Assembly (NCBI RefSeq): GCF_002797315.1
Contig: NZ_KZ454936.1
Span: 2,055,645-2,119,644, forward strand
DNA: 64,000 bases
Source of the DNA: Bacillus sp. FJAT-44742
Lineage (GTDB): Bacteria > Bacillota > Bacilli > Bacillales > Marinococcaceae
Reading direction: 5' to 3'
A program made the translations under genes and the position numbers. The notes under the pieces are model-generated. The model was not told the DNA's origin. It worked only from the letters and a program-made list of their open reading frames with translations, and did no database searches. Below, one piece after another: positions 1 to 8,824 of this stretch (position 1 is its first letter; each line of letters starts with the position of its first letter).

Positions 1-138
1 TTCTAAATTTTGGCCGTCTACCTCTTTTACTGCCTGAACATAGAGCATACGACCGGTAAAAACAATAAAGCACACAAGAATAATTCCAAGAAGCCAAATT
101 GTCCGATACATAATTTTATTTCTCTTATTTCCTTCCAC
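1..138 (-). CDS. Penicillin-binding protein (PbpB/SpoVD type), N-terminal fragment
   Basis: Only the first 46 codons lie in the window; the gene runs off the left edge. The product starts with a short basic segment and one membrane anchor (LLGIILVCFIVF) followed by the GRMLYVQ-type region, as in class B penicillin-binding proteins that make septal peptidoglycan with FtsW. It follows ftsL in the mraZ-rsmH-ftsL-pbp order, so division transpeptidase PbpB or the spore-cortex paralogue SpoVD are both possible. I chose a GTG start at 138 because an AGGTGA Shine-Dalgarno lies 9 bases upstream. The in-frame ATG at 111 has no good ribosome site. Catalytic motifs are outside the window. Confidence 0.8.
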   Translation of the reverse strand, partial: MEGNKRNKIMYRTIWLLGIILVCFIVFTGRMLYVQAVKEVDGQNLE

Positions 139-231
139 TTTCCGCCATCACCTGTCCTTTATGGCATCAGGAGTACCACACTCCTGTTTCATCACAATTC
201 ACATGGAAAAAACTAGCTCTTATTGAAAGAA

Positions 232-588
232 CTAGTTTTGTACTACTCTTACCTTTTCCTCTTTTAACTGCATTCCCAGCTCTTCTTTCGCATAATACAT
301 AATCCGGTCAGGTGAGCTTAGCTCTGCCACTTGCAAATGCAAGCCATCATTTATCTCTTGCTGCTGACTCACAGTGTTTTGCAGGGAGGAAATCTCTCTT
401 TCCTGCGAATATATATTAGCATAATTAGTGACAATCAAAGAAGAAACAGCGATGACCCCGGCAATCATTCCGCTCATGATGACCTTTTCACCTTTCGTCA
501 CCTTCCCTCGCAGGCGGTGCTTAACTTTTGTATGTACAACCTGCTGCTGTTCTTTTTGTCTTTGAACTTGCTGAGCCAGATTATTCAC
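232..588 (-). CDS. ftsL: Cell division protein FtsL
   Basis: A 118-residue bitopic membrane protein of the divisome; FtsL works with DivIB and DivIC to activate septal wall synthesis. The sequence shows a charged cytoplasmic N-terminus (about 1-37), one membrane segment (about 38-55) and an extracytoplasmic coiled coil (about 58-95, [15 protein letters not shown]). Sequence conservation in this family is low, so the call rests on topology, size and position between rsmH and a class B PBP gene. Its start overlaps the end of rsmH by 8 bases, implying translational coupling. Confidence 0.92.
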   Translation of the reverse strand: MNNLAQQVQRQKEQQQVVHTKVKHRLRGKVTKGEKVIMSGMIAGVIAVSSLIVTNYANIYSQEREISSLQNTVSQQQEINDGLHLQVAELSSPDRIMYYAKEELGMQLKEEKVRVVQN

Positions 589-1540
589 GATTCACATCCC
601 CCTTTTTTTCAGCGATTCTTAATTTGGCAGATCTTGCCCGGCGGTTGTTGTCCAATTCTTCTGTAGAAGCTGTTATAGGCTTTCTGGTAATCAACTCAAG
701 GATTGGTTCAGCTTCTGACGGTACAATAGGAAGTCCCCTTGGAAGCTCTGGACGCTTGCCAGCCTCTCTCATTACTTGTTTACAAATGCGGTCCTCCAGT
801 GAATGGAAGGTGATAACACACAGGCGGCCGCTTGGGGAAAGAAGATTAATCGCATCCTTCACCGCTTCTTCAAAGGCAGCCAGCTCATCATTCACAGCTA
901 TACGGATCGCCTGAAATGTCCGTTTAGACGGATGCCCGCCTTTTCTCCGTGCAGGAGCCGGAATCGCTTCTTTAATAATTTCTGTTAATTCGTCAGTGCT
1001 CTGAATCTCTTTTGTTTTTCTGTGAGATTCAATAGCTCTTGCAATTTGCTTTGCAAACCGTTCTTCACCGTATCGAAAGATTACCTTTACCAGCTCTTCA
1101 TAAGGCCATTGATTAACAATATCCTTTGCTGTTACTTCCATTGACTGATCCATTCTCATATCAAGAGGAGCGTCATGCTGGTAGCTGAATCCTCTCTCTC
1201 CTTCATCAAGCTGTGGAGAAGAGACTCCTAAGTCAAAAAGAATACCGTCCACTTTTGAAATCCCTCTATGTCCAAGCTCCTCTTTCAGATACCGAAAGTT
1301 GGCAGGGATGATGGTCAATTGCTCTTGATACGCGGCAAGGCGTTCATTTGCAAAAGACCTGGCTCTTTCATCCTGCTCGAAAGCAAACAAATGACCGTCG
1401 CCTTGAAGTCTGTGTAATATTGCTTCGCTGTGTCCCCCTCCGCCAAGAGTACAGTCTACATAGACACCATTTTCTTTAACATTTAGTCCTTTTATTGCTT
1501 CTTCTAGTAACACTGTTTCATGCTGAAATTCTGCTGCCAA
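581..1540 (-). CDS. rsmH: 16S rRNA (cytosine(1402)-N(4))-methyltransferase RsmH
   Basis: A SAM-dependent methyltransferase of 319 residues, the usual family length (old name MraW), that N4-methylates C1402 in the ribosomal P site. The glycine-rich SAM loop GGGGHSEA is at residues 33-40, and the conserved TFHSLEDR motif lies in the C-terminal third. It stands directly downstream of mraZ and overlaps ftsL, the standard arrangement at the head of the division cluster. In other bacteria this operon is controlled by MraZ. Confidence 0.97.
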   Translation of the reverse strand: MAAEFQHETVLLEEAIKGLNVKENGVYVDCTLGGGGHSEAILHRLQGDGHLFAFEQDERARSFANERLAAYQEQLTIIPANFRYLKEELGHRGISKVDGILFDLGVSSPQLDEGERGFSYQHDAPLDMRMDQSMEVTAKDIVNQWPYEELVKVIFRYGEERFAKQIARAIESHRKTKEIQSTDELTEIIKEAIPAPARRKGGHPSKRTFQAIRIAVNDELAAFEEAVKDAINLLSPSGRLCVITFHSLEDRICKQVMREAGKRPELPRGLPIVPSEAEPILELITRKPITASTEELDNNRRARSAKLRIAEKKGDVNRE

Positions 1541-1564
1541 CTTGTTTGTTCACCTGCCTTCACT

Positions 1565-1996
1565 TTACATATCAAAATCTATAATGTTTTCTGCGATTTC
1601 ACTAAAGGATTCCTGAGAATCTTCAAAATAAGCTTCCCATTCACTTTTACTCCAGATCTCTACCCTGCTCGATACTCCGATAATGACACATTCCTTTGTT
1701 AGCTGAGCGTATTCCCGCAGTGTCGATGGAATGTTTATTCTGCCCTGCTTGTCCACATCACATTCGGCTGCGCCTGAAAAAAAGAAACGAGTAAATGCAC
1801 GAGCATCTTTTTTAGTGAAAGGGAGAGTTTTTAACTTTTCTTCTAATCTTTTCCATTCATCCGGGGGATAAACAAATAAACAGCGATCCATTCCTCTTGT
1901 AATGACAAAGGAGCTTCCTAGTCCCTCTCTAAATTTTGAAGGGACAATCATTCTTCCTTTGTCATCAATGTTGTGGTGATGTTCCCCCATAAACAT
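1565..1996 (-). CDS. mraZ: Transcriptional regulator MraZ
   Basis: A 143-residue protein with two AbrB-like/SpoVT domains, each with a KGR-type signature ([13 protein letters not shown] near residue 10 and [13 protein letters not shown] near residue 90). MraZ forms ring oligomers and binds repeats in its own promoter to control the division/cell-wall operon. A longer reading frame begins at 2047, but the family start [15 protein letters not shown] is at 1996 with a GAGAGG site upstream. The extra upstream codons run through the repeat operator, so they are unlikely to be translated. Confidence 0.95.
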   Translation of the reverse strand: MFMGEHHHNIDDKGRMIVPSKFREGLGSSFVITRGMDRCLFVYPPDEWKRLEEKLKTLPFTKKDARAFTRFFFSGAAECDVDKQGRINIPSTLREYAQLTKECVIIGVSSRVEIWSKSEWEAYFEDSQESFSEIAENIIDFDM

Positions 1997-2033
1997 CGCT
2001 GTACCATCCTCTCCACTTTCTACCTTTAAGGTA

Positions 2034-2057
2034 CCACATTCCCCCACTACGTACCAC
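2034..2057 (-). promoter_or_regulatory. Three phased GTGG repeats, candidate MraZ boxes
   Basis: Read on the minus strand upstream of mraZ, GTGG occurs at 2057-2054, 2047-2044 and 2037-2034, exactly 10 bases apart; a fourth, one base out of phase, is at 2016-2013. MraZ in other bacteria binds short G-rich direct repeats spaced about one helical turn apart. Position directly before mraZ fits autoregulation of mraZ-rsmH-ftsL-pbp. I could not identify a convincing -35/-10 pair nearby. Confidence 0.7.
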
Positions 2058-2081
2058 GATTTCTTTTATTTTTTTTGCGAC

Positions 2082-2113
2082 AAAAAAGATCTCCCGAATT
2101 CGGGAGATCTTTT
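2082..2113 (-). terminator. Intrinsic terminator downstream of bshC
   Basis: Positions 2084-2113 form a perfect 30-base palindrome centred on GAATTC, with arms AAAAGATCTCCC and GGGAGATCTTTT. On the minus strand the stem runs into a T run, so it should end bshC transcription and insulate the mraZ promoter. Confidence 0.85.
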
Positions 2114-2150
2114 AGTAAACAGCCAAAAGGCTCTGAAAATATCTTGTTTT

Positions 2151-3773
2151 TTACAAATAAATCAGTTTATGGTTCTTATTTCTTGTAATACCACTTTGAC
2201 AAATGTCACGAATGAAGCTTTCTCCGTACTCGTTCAGCACCGGGTATATGCTCCATACTCGTTCCTGGGGATTGGTGGCCGGGAACAGTGATTGTTCAAT
2301 AAAATCAAGTCGATGCAGTGACGTTTGTACCTTTTTCTCTTGGAGGCCAGTAATCTTCTCACCAAGCTTTTTTACTTCATTTACTATGATATGATAATTC
2401 TTTTCTCCATAAGAGGTGTGAGAAGGATTCACCTTGGAAAGAGCCTCCTGTAAGGGAGCATGGATATCCTTTATTTTCAGGGCGGCCTCTTCGGCCATGC
2501 AAATGCCATCAATTTCGACTGCATTTTTTTTGAGCTCTTCTTTCTTTTTGGCTGTTCCATGCTGAATAACCTTCCACGGATCAAGGTTTTCTTCCTTTAG
2601 AATTCTGGCTCCCTTTCTGTCAACCACGGAAAAATGCATCCTGGGCAATACGGGTGGCATGTGATACCCAAGGTGGTGAAACAACGGCTGCAGCAAGCCC
2701 CAATACTTAATTTCCCCGGGACCAGCAACAAAAGACAACACTGGAAGAACTGCTTCCTGCACTAATGGCCTCGTAGCTACATTACTGCTCAGTTTTCCAG
2801 GAGAGCGGTGAATCTTTTGGATGAGATCCTCTTTTGTGAACTGTACTTGTCCCTTTTTCCCTTCAAAAAGACCACTACCCTTTCTAAATAAAAGCTCACG
2901 GCCAAATTTCGTGTGATAAAAAAAGTGAGCTGAATCAGCTTGGGCCTTCACAGGTGAATCATAGCCCCTGGTATTATAAAGAGAAATTCTTTTCATAAGC
3001 CGGCTGGAAAGCTCCTCGTTCTCTTCAACTATTTTTTGAAAAATTTCTCGTTCGAGCTTTCTCATTTCTATGTGGTTGGCATCCAGTAATACCAGTCCCT
3101 CTTCCTTAAAGAGCCATTGCATCAGCTCACCAAAAAAATGAGTCATTGAGGAGGAGATTGATGCCAGTTTTGTTATCATCCCGGTAACTTTTCTTGTAAA
3201 GGGAGTTTCCCGGTAGGATTTCACCGCTTCCTCCATCCATGTAACAAAAGCCTCGTATTCCAGGCGCTGTTCTGAAACAGGCTGCCCGGGATTGTATGAC
3301 CCCTTATAGGTATGCTTGCGGGGACCTTTCATTCCAGGAATGAAAATATGGTTCACTTCCAGCCAGTCGTGATCCTCACCGGCAATCCAAAAAAGCGGGA
3401 TCACCGGAATCCCCAGCTTTTCTTCCTGTTCTCTTGCTTCAAGAACAAGGGTGACCGCTTTTGAAATAGTATAAAAAGGACCGGTGAGAATCCCAGCCTG
3501 CTGTCCTCCCACCACAAAGACAGAGCGAGGGTCCTTAAGTTTATCAATTTGTTCCAGAGCAAGCTTGTTATGTGTAAACGTCTGCTGGTAATTGACCAGG
3601 TGTGTATGTAGTGCCTTTCGGTCAAAGGACCTTTTTGTTAATTCCATAAAACGCTGCTTCATGTCTTCATCTTTATAATGGTAATCAAAAAGAGAGGAAA
3701 CAAAGGGATCTCTGTTTCTGTATTTTTGGACGAACAAAGATGAAGAAGGAAGGTTTTGTTCTTCAATTTTCAT
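2151..3773 (-). CDS. bshC: Bacillithiol synthase BshC (cysteine-adding enzyme)
   Basis: A 540-residue protein, the same length class as B. subtilis BshC (YllA). It attaches cysteine to glucosaminyl-malate in the last step of bacillithiol synthesis, the low-molecular-weight thiol of Bacillota. Recognisable segments include VFVVGGQQAGILTGPFYTI (about 90-108) and the PLFWIAGEDHDWLEV region (about 129-143). The ATG at 3773 is preferred to a TTG at 3782 because AAAGG lies 10 bases upstream. The panE-bshC-mraZ order is typical of Bacillus. Confidence 0.94.
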   Translation of the reverse strand: MKIEEQNLPSSSLFVQKYRNRDPFVSSLFDYHYKDEDMKQRFMELTKRSFDRKALHTHLVNYQQTFTHNKLALEQIDKLKDPRSVFVVGGQQAGILTGPFYTISKAVTLVLEAREQEEKLGIPVIPLFWIAGEDHDWLEVNHIFIPGMKGPRKHTYKGSYNPGQPVSEQRLEYEAFVTWMEEAVKSYRETPFTRKVTGMITKLASISSSMTHFFGELMQWLFKEEGLVLLDANHIEMRKLEREIFQKIVEENEELSSRLMKRISLYNTRGYDSPVKAQADSAHFFYHTKFGRELLFRKGSGLFEGKKGQVQFTKEDLIQKIHRSPGKLSSNVATRPLVQEAVLPVLSFVAGPGEIKYWGLLQPLFHHLGYHMPPVLPRMHFSVVDRKGARILKEENLDPWKVIQHGTAKKKEELKKNAVEIDGICMAEEAALKIKDIHAPLQEALSKVNPSHTSYGEKNYHIIVNEVKKLGEKITGLQEKKVQTSLHRLDFIEQSLFPATNPQERVWSIYPVLNEYGESFIRDICQSGITRNKNHKLIYL

Positions 3774-3862
3774 AAAGGTCAAACCTTTCTTCCTAGTGGT
3801 GATTTATCTTGATTTCAATTACAGTGTATCAAATCCAGAGAAAAAACCGCTATCTTTCTGGC

Positions 3863-4252
3863 TTATAAGATAGCGGTAGTAATCCTAAAAGACATCCCGT
3901 AAAGGGACAAACCGAAGTATGCAATAAAAAACAACATAAAACTAAACCGCCAAATCCCTCTTGCAAGCCGTGGTATTTCAATGTCCGCCCGTGCTTTCCA
4001 ATGAATGAAGGTAAAAAAACAAGCAATGCTCAGCACTATTATGATCATTAACCAAAGAAATGATCTTCCCCAGATTTCAATTGCAAGAAAGTAAACGGCA
4101 GCCATAAAGAACAGCGTGGAAACATCAGCTGCCAGCCTTACCGCCCGTCCTTTTTTCTTTGTGATTTTCACTGTGAAAATGTAGACCAAGTAAAAGCCTA
4201 ACAGGGGCAGTGTGATGACTGTCGCCAAAACCCAGGCTAATACATCCCCCAT
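3863..4252 (-). CDS. DUF3397 family membrane protein
   Basis: A 129-residue hydrophobic protein with about four membrane segments (near 8-30, 44-60, 66-84 and 105-123) joined by short basic loops such as KITKKKGRAVR. It resembles the DUF3397 family of Bacillaceae; no function is established. Its start overlaps the end of panE by 16 bases, so the two are probably co-translated, and bshC follows downstream. Confidence 0.75.
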   Translation of the reverse strand: MGDVLAWVLATVITLPLLGFYLVYIFTVKITKKKGRAVRLAADVSTLFFMAAVYFLAIEIWGRSFLWLMIIIVLSIACFFTFIHWKARADIEIPRLARGIWRFSFMLFFIAYFGLSLYGMSFRITTAIL

Positions 4253-5169
4253 TTTCCTCCCCTCCTTTTCTCCAGTCCTTTAATACTTTGATACACAAAG
4301 TTATGGCAAGGCATAGGGATTCTCTGGCTTTCCCCTTTTTTAACCAAGTAACCAGTGATAGCGTCAAGTTCTGTAGGGCGATGATGCAAGACATCTCTTA
4401 ACATAGAGGATTGATTTTCAGCAGTGATTTCACAAAGAGCGCAAAGATCGTGCCAAAGATTTGGTCTATGCGGCAAAGAAAGAGCTGAGGAGGCTTCCAT
4501 GAATAACTGTTTCATAACTTTTTTAAAATAAGGATTATAGATTAATTCACCGTTTTTCACTTGAAAGAGAGCCGTTAAAGGGTTGATAACACTATTAAAT
4601 AAAAGCTTCTCTTCCATCTTTTCCTTCCAATGTGCGATTTTCTTAGCCGCTAACCCTGCTTCATCAAAAATATGTAACATTTGCTGTAAAAGGGGGCTCT
4701 CATTTGTCACTGCCCCTATGTGCAGAATCCCTTGTCCTGTATGTTTTACAGTATTATCATTCACTTTTAGAGCTCCATGCTCAACAATGCCCGCAAATGT
4801 GTGATAGACATTCTGTTTCTGACTCTGTTCTAGCAAGGGAGTATGAGCCATACCATTCTGCAGAAATAACACTCCTGCTCCCGGCTTTATTTCAGGCAGG
4901 CTTTTCCATATTTTCTCAAGGTCGTATGACTTTACGGCGATTATTATGAGATCAGCATGTTCTACTGCCTTTTTCTTTTCTCCCCATGTAACTGCCTCAA
5001 CTTCTGCAGTAAACTGTCCTTGAACATGAATTCCGTATCTCTCTATCATTTCTTTTTGGGAGTGACGCCTGCAAACAAGAACTGTTTCAGCTATCCTGGC
5101 TGTATACCCAGCGAGGAGCAGACCGACTGAACCTCCTCCCACAATGGCAACCTTCACTTTCATCTCCAT
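4237..5169 (-). CDS. panE: 2-dehydropantoate 2-reductase (ketopantoate reductase)
   Basis: NADPH-dependent enzyme that reduces 2-dehydropantoate to pantoate for pantothenate and CoA synthesis. The nucleotide-binding loop GGGSVG is at residues 11-16, followed by the ApbA/PanE N-terminal domain and a helical C-terminal domain (VINPLTALFQVKNGEL). The open frame extends upstream to 5232, but the family start matches the ATG at 5169 or 5163; the ribosome site is weak for both. Length is about 310 residues, normal for the family. It corresponds by position to B. subtilis ylbQ. Confidence 0.88.
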   Translation of the reverse strand: MEMKVKVAIVGGGSVGLLLAGYTARIAETVLVCRRHSQKEMIERYGIHVQGQFTAEVEAVTWGEKKKAVEHADLIIIAVKSYDLEKIWKSLPEIKPGAGVLFLQNGMAHTPLLEQSQKQNVYHTFAGIVEHGALKVNDNTVKHTGQGILHIGAVTNESPLLQQMLHIFDEAGLAAKKIAHWKEKMEEKLLFNSVINPLTALFQVKNGELIYNPYFKKVMKQLFMEASSALSLPHRPNLWHDLCALCEITAENQSSMLRDVLHHRPTELDAITGYLVKKGESQRIPMPCHNFVYQSIKGLEKRRGGKWGMY

Positions 5170-5359
5170 TCCAACTTTCTTCTTTATTACCAGTTGAATA
5201 TAGCATTTAAATTTTAGCACAAAGGAAAACAACTTCCCATTGCTTTCTTCCGATAAATTTTTTGATAATTATGCATATTTATAATTTTCATGTCTAAAGC
5301 CGACAAATGTGAAAAACTATAGTAAAATGAACTTATTAGCTGCAAAGGAGGATGAACTT

Positions 5360-5872
5360 ATGAGTACAGCAGAAGTTAAGCGCTTACTTGTTAACTTCAA
5401 AACACTTGAAGAATTCCAAAATTTCAAAGAAGTTGGCGTGCAAGAACTGTCAATGAAAGAAGAATTAGAAGAAAACATCATTGAAAATGATAGTGAATCT
5501 CCTTTTTATGGTATTTATTTTGGTGATAAGCTTGTAGCTAGAATGTGCTTGTATAAAATTGAAAAAAGATACGATTTATATTTTGAACCTCCTCAGGATT
5601 ATTTAGAACTGTGGAAGCTTGAAGTTTTAGAACCTTACAGGAATAGAGGTTTTGGGGAAGCCCTGGTCACTTATGCCAAAAACATGGGACTCCCTGTGAA
5701 AACAAATGCTCGCCAGCGGTCTCATGGCTTTTGGGAAAAAATGGGCTTCGAGCCGGTTACCTATCAGGAGGGACGTGACCGGGGTCAAAACCCTTATGTG
5801 TGGTACCCAAAAGGAGTAAAAGAGCAGCAGCCGGAGAATACTCCCTCAGCTGATGTCCAATCTGTAGAATAA
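5360..5872 (+). CDS. ylbP: GNAT family N-acetyltransferase YlbP
   Basis: A 170-residue acetyltransferase of the GNAT fold. The acetyl-CoA-binding region is seen as LEVLEPYRNRGFGEALVTYA (about 89-108), followed by KTNARQRSHGFWEKMGFEPV, typical of motif B. The start at 5360 has a strong AAAGGAGG site 8 bases upstream; the open frame begins earlier at 5309 without such a site. Position next to rsfA and panE fits ylbP. The acceptor substrate is unknown. Confidence 0.85.
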   Translation: MSTAEVKRLLVNFKTLEEFQNFKEVGVQELSMKEELEENIIENDSESPFYGIYFGDKLVARMCLYKIEKRYDLYFEPPQDYLELWKLEVLEPYRNRGFGEALVTYAKNMGLPVKTNARQRSHGFWEKMGFEPVTYQEGRDRGQNPYVWYPKGVKEQQPENTPSADVQSVE

Positions 5873-5886
5873 TGTATAACGGCAAG

Positions 5887-5927
5887 GGGCCGGGCTCAAA
5901 AGTTAACCTTTGAGCCCGGCCCTTTTT
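5887..5927 (+). terminator. Strong intrinsic terminator after ylbP
   Basis: A 14-bp GC-rich perfect stem (GGGCCGGGCTCAAA paired with TTTGAGCCCGGCCC), an 8-base loop, then TTTTT on the plus strand. Confidence 0.93.
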
Positions 5928-6106
5928 CATATAAATCTTTACTAAAGTACGACACCGGCTAGAGGCGTACGCTTTTACCTAGGAAACGTTCCCCTTCACT
6001 ACTGGGAAGAAAAAATCAGGGAAGATCCCTGTACAGACAAAAGCCTTGAAGAATTAGTACCAAAAAAGAGCCATTAGAATGAATATCGTACACCCTGCTA
6101 TAGTTC

Positions 6107-6748
6107 TTACCCTTCACGTTCTGCATAAGGAAAGTTTTTGACGGGATGATCACTTGTCAGTTCTTTGGCCCGGTCCATGATATCCATAAAAATCTCATAA
6201 TCACTTCTTAACTTATCATATTTTTCCTGCAAAGAAAGCAATTGTCGTTGATATGCCTTCTTTTCTCTCTCTAACTCTTCTGCCTTCTCTTCTATTGCTG
6301 AATATTTTTCTTTCCAACTCTCATTGCTTTGCTCCTCCTTATGAAGAGAATGCAAGAATTCAATAATCTGAGGCATATCAAGAGCCTTCTTTTCGGTCTC
6401 GACCATACTTTTTTCGCTGAACCCTTGATTGGTTATACTTTTCCTTTCCTCAGTAGCCACATGGCTTTCCGTTGCCATCTCCAATTCAGCAGGTATATAG
6501 TTACTGTCCTGGATCTCGGAAGCAGGTTCTTGTCTATGTTTCTTTGCCAGCGCGATCGCACTTTCATATTTTTTCCGAATAGCAGCATTCCACCTAAAGC
6601 CACATGCTGCAGCTGTTCGTTTTAATTTCTCTCCCACTTCTTCAAAAGCAGCAAGCTGAGTACTTCCTTCTCTTATATGTCTTAATACCACTTCGGCCAA
6701 GATTAAATCTTCATCTTCATTCCAAGCATCCTGCCTTGCAGCCTCCAT
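6107..6748 (-). CDS. rsfA: RsfA-family transcriptional regulator (YlbO-like)
   Basis: A 213-residue protein with an N-terminal Myb/SANT-like DNA-binding domain (about 1-70; [28 protein letters not shown]) and a C-terminal coiled coil (about 130-200). RsfA is a forespore regulator under sigma F that tunes sigma F-dependent genes in B. subtilis. The start at 6748 is chosen because GGAGGG lies 6 bases upstream; the ATG at 6754 is too close to that site. Between ylbP and rpmF it matches ylbO. The paralogue YwfN is the alternative. Confidence 0.83.
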   Translation of the reverse strand: MEAARQDAWNEDEDLILAEVVLRHIREGSTQLAAFEEVGEKLKRTAAACGFRWNAAIRKKYESAIALAKKHRQEPASEIQDSNYIPAELEMATESHVATEERKSITNQGFSEKSMVETEKKALDMPQIIEFLHSLHKEEQSNESWKEKYSAIEEKAEELEREKKAYQRQLLSLQEKYDKLRSDYEIFMDIMDRAKELTSDHPVKNFPYAEREG

Positions 6749-6880
6749 ATTCATCCCTCCATTTACTAGCTTTTCTTTTCATAGCTATGAAAAGAGGCTT
6801 ACAGATAGAATAATGTCTACCAAAGATTATCTCCTTATTCTTCTGTTATTATTCCAATGGAAAAAAGATGAGAGAAAGCA

Positions 6881-7639
6881 CTATTTACGGATAAATTTTT
6901 CCACAGCTTCATGATGAGCATCTTTTGCCCACAGAGTAGAGCAATCATCTATTTCTCGTTCTATTCTTTGCTGAAGCTTCTCTCTATCTATTCTATCAGT
7001 GAAACGGGCCTTGTAGGCAGCAAGAACATCAGCGTGCAGATTCACATAGGAAGATAGATAACGTTCACTTTCTTTTTTAAAGTCTCCTTCAATCAAAGAT
7101 GAAATGAAACCCAGGTTCTTCCCTTCCTCTGCACTATACATTCTGGCTGTCATTACTATCTCCAAGGCTTTAGAAGGCTCGATCCTTTCGAGGAGCATGG
7201 AAGCACCACCCCATCCTGTCGTTATCGCAAGCTTTCCTTGGACAAAGCCAAACTTCGCATGAGGAGCTGACACTCTGATATCACAAGCCGACGCTATTTC
7301 ACAGCCGCCTCCAACCGCTGTTCCATTTAAAAGAGCAACCGTTGGCTTAGGAAATAAAAACAAACGAAAGAGAATCTGAGACATTTTCTGAAGCATGGCA
7401 TGGGCTTCTTCTTTTGTCCTTAAGTGATGAAAAACGGATAAATCTCCCCCTGAACAAAATACTTCATTTCCTGCACCAGTAATGGCCACTACTTTATCAG
7501 CCTGGTTGTTTTCTATTTCGTCCAGCTTTTTCTCTAGTAAATCCATACTTTCCATATCGATTGCATTACGCTTTTTTGGTCTGTTTATTGTAATGTAGGC
7601 TACATTCTCTGAACGTTTTATATGTACTTTTTCTTTCAC
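6881..7639 (-). CDS. Enoyl-CoA hydratase/isomerase family protein
   Basis: A 252-residue crotonase-fold protein. Conserved blocks are ITINRPKKRNAID (about 13-25), EVFCSGGDLSVF (oxyanion-hole strand, about 61-72) and GTAVGGGCEIASACDIRV (about 102-119). Family members hydrate or isomerise acyl-CoA thioesters. The GTG start at 7639 has an AGGGGGAG site 6 bases upstream; the frame stays open to 7753 without support. It is an insertion relative to the B. subtilis ylbO-rpmF order. The residues that would fix the substrate are not diagnostic here. Confidence 0.85.
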   Translation of the reverse strand: MKEKVHIKRSENVAYITINRPKKRNAIDMESMDLLEKKLDEIENNQADKVVAITGAGNEVFCSGGDLSVFHHLRTKEEAHAMLQKMSQILFRLFLFPKPTVALLNGTAVGGGCEIASACDIRVSAPHAKFGFVQGKLAITTGWGGASMLLERIEPSKALEIVMTARMYSAEEGKNLGFISSLIEGDFKKESERYLSSYVNLHADVLAAYKARFTDRIDREKLQQRIEREIDDCSTLWAKDAHHEAVEKFIRK

Positions 7640-7792
7640 AGTCTGCTCCCCCTTTATCTTCTTACCTTTCATTCGACAACGGTCCTTTACATTCCCTCTT
7701 TTTTCACCTTTTAAAAAAACTTTGGAAGAGACATTCATTGATAGAATGTTCAAATAAAAAGAATGGGTACATGTGATCGGAGCTTCTCAACC

Positions 7793-7823
7793 AAAAAATC
7801 CCCTGCCATATCGGCAAGGGATT
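7793..7823 (-). terminator. Terminator after rpmF
   Basis: On the minus strand, AATCCCTTGCC pairs with GGCAGGGGATT (one G-T pair) around a 5-base loop, followed by a run of Ts. Confidence 0.88.
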
Positions 7824-7834
7824 GGGGACACCTA

Positions 7835-8008
7835 TTATTTGTTAATAACATTTTGTCCTTTGTAAGATCCGCAATTCTTACATACGCGGTGAGATCGCTT
7901 CATTTCTCCGCAGTCCGAGCATTCAACCATACCTGGAACCTCTAGTTTGAAATGAGTACGACGCTTGTTCTTACGAGTTTTTGATGTACGTCTAAAAGGT
8001 ACTGCCAT
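7835..8008 (-). CDS. rpmF: 50S ribosomal protein L32
   Basis: A 57-residue basic ribosomal protein starting [17 protein letters not shown]. It carries a zinc ribbon with cysteines at 30, 33, 43 and 46 (CSDC and CKNC), so this is the Zn-binding form. The start at 8008 lies 8 bases after GGAGG. It follows the ylbN/yceD gene and probably shares its transcript, the usual pairing in Bacillota. Confidence 0.97.
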   Translation of the reverse strand: MAVPFRRTSKTRKNKRRTHFKLEVPGMVECSDCGEMKRSHRVCKNCGSYKGQNVINK

Positions 8009-8069
8009 CATTCCCACCTCCTTTAAGGTGCGTAAAGTGTTTCATAAAGAAACGAGGTTTCTTTATCTC

Positions 8070-8603
8070 TTATTTGTCAAAATACTTGGCTAAATCAGCC
8101 AGTCTTGGATCTACTTTCTTTTCCTTTTCTTCTTCCCTGGCTTCCTTAAGTTCATCTTCTGTTACTACTTCCCAATCCTGTCCTTCTTGAGGAGCCTGGG
8201 GTTCCTCTCCATTTTCAGCAAAGATTTGAATAGGGATTTGCAAAAGAATATGCTCTTTGACGTACGGAAGAAGATCGACAAACCCATTCACTGGTTCATG
8301 GGTATCTTCGTCTTTTTCCTCCAGAGCACTATCTGTCAGAAGAAACCGTTCTTGAGCTTCCACATCAAATGGGAGCTCGACGTCAGCCAGAGTACGTGAA
8401 CAAGGAAGAACCATAGATCCTTGTATGCGAAGAGTAAAGTTAACTGTTTGTCCAGTAAACTCTCCACGGCCAGTGACATTGACAGGAGTAATGCGGCGGA
8501 TTTCCTTATCTCTATCCACTAATTCACTCACATCTACCTGCTCTTCTTGAATCTCAAGGCCTGAATGCCTTTTCGCTAATAATTCTTGTATACTCCATTT
8601 CAT
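8070..8603 (-). CDS. ylbN: YceD/DUF177 family protein (YlbN)
   Basis: A 177-residue acidic protein of the DUF177/YceD family, with the conserved region around residues 45-85 (GSMVLPCSRTLADVELPFDVE) and a charged C-terminal tail ending LADLAKYFDK. The family is linked to large-subunit rRNA/ribosome biogenesis and is almost always encoded with rpmF, as here. An AGGTGAT site precedes the ATG. A strong sigma-A promoter lies just upstream at 8632-8660. Confidence 0.92.
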   Translation of the reverse strand: MKWSIQELLAKRHSGLEIQEEQVDVSELVDRDKEIRRITPVNVTGRGEFTGQTVNFTLRIQGSMVLPCSRTLADVELPFDVEAQERFLLTDSALEEKDEDTHEPVNGFVDLLPYVKEHILLQIPIQIFAENGEEPQAPQEGQDWEVVTEDELKEAREEEKEKKVDPRLADLAKYFDK

Positions 8604-8631
8604 TGGATATCACCTCAAGGCAACAAGGGTA

Positions 8632-8660
8632 ATTATAGCTGTCCATAGATTGTTTGTCAA
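8632..8660 (-). promoter_or_regulatory. Sigma-A promoter of ylbN-rpmF
   Basis: On the minus strand there is a consensus TTGACA (8660-8655), a 17-base spacer and a consensus TATAAT (8637-8632). Transcription should start near 8625, just before ylbN. Confidence 0.88.
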
Positions 8661-8682
8661 CATTTTTTCTTTACATTATAAT
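8654..8682 (+). promoter_or_regulatory. Sigma-A promoter of tmcAL, sharing its -35 with the opposite promoter
   Basis: TTGTCA (8654-8659), a 17-base spacer and TATAAT (8677-8682) on the plus strand. The -35 hexamer overlaps the -35 of the divergent ylbN promoter by five bases. The leader before tmcAL would be about 135 bases. Confidence 0.75.
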
Positions 8683-8824
8683 GTAGAGAAAACATGCTTG
8701 TTTATCATAACATGAGACAACAATCTGACAAAGAAACAGCTACTGCTACTTACTTTTTCTAATAACCTAAATAAAGCTGATAAAACACCTTTTTTACAGC
8801 ACATCTTAAAGGAGGCATCTCTAT

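Noticed and set aside
1996-2047. Longer mraZ frame starting at 2047
   Set aside because: The extra 17 codons are formed by the operator repeats and the family start is at 1996.
5946-6077. Plus-strand frame reading RGVRFYLGNVPLHYWEEKIR and on to a TAG
   Set aside because: It looks protein-like but has no start codon, follows a stop and lies after a terminator. It may be a gene remnant, but evidence is too thin to annotate.
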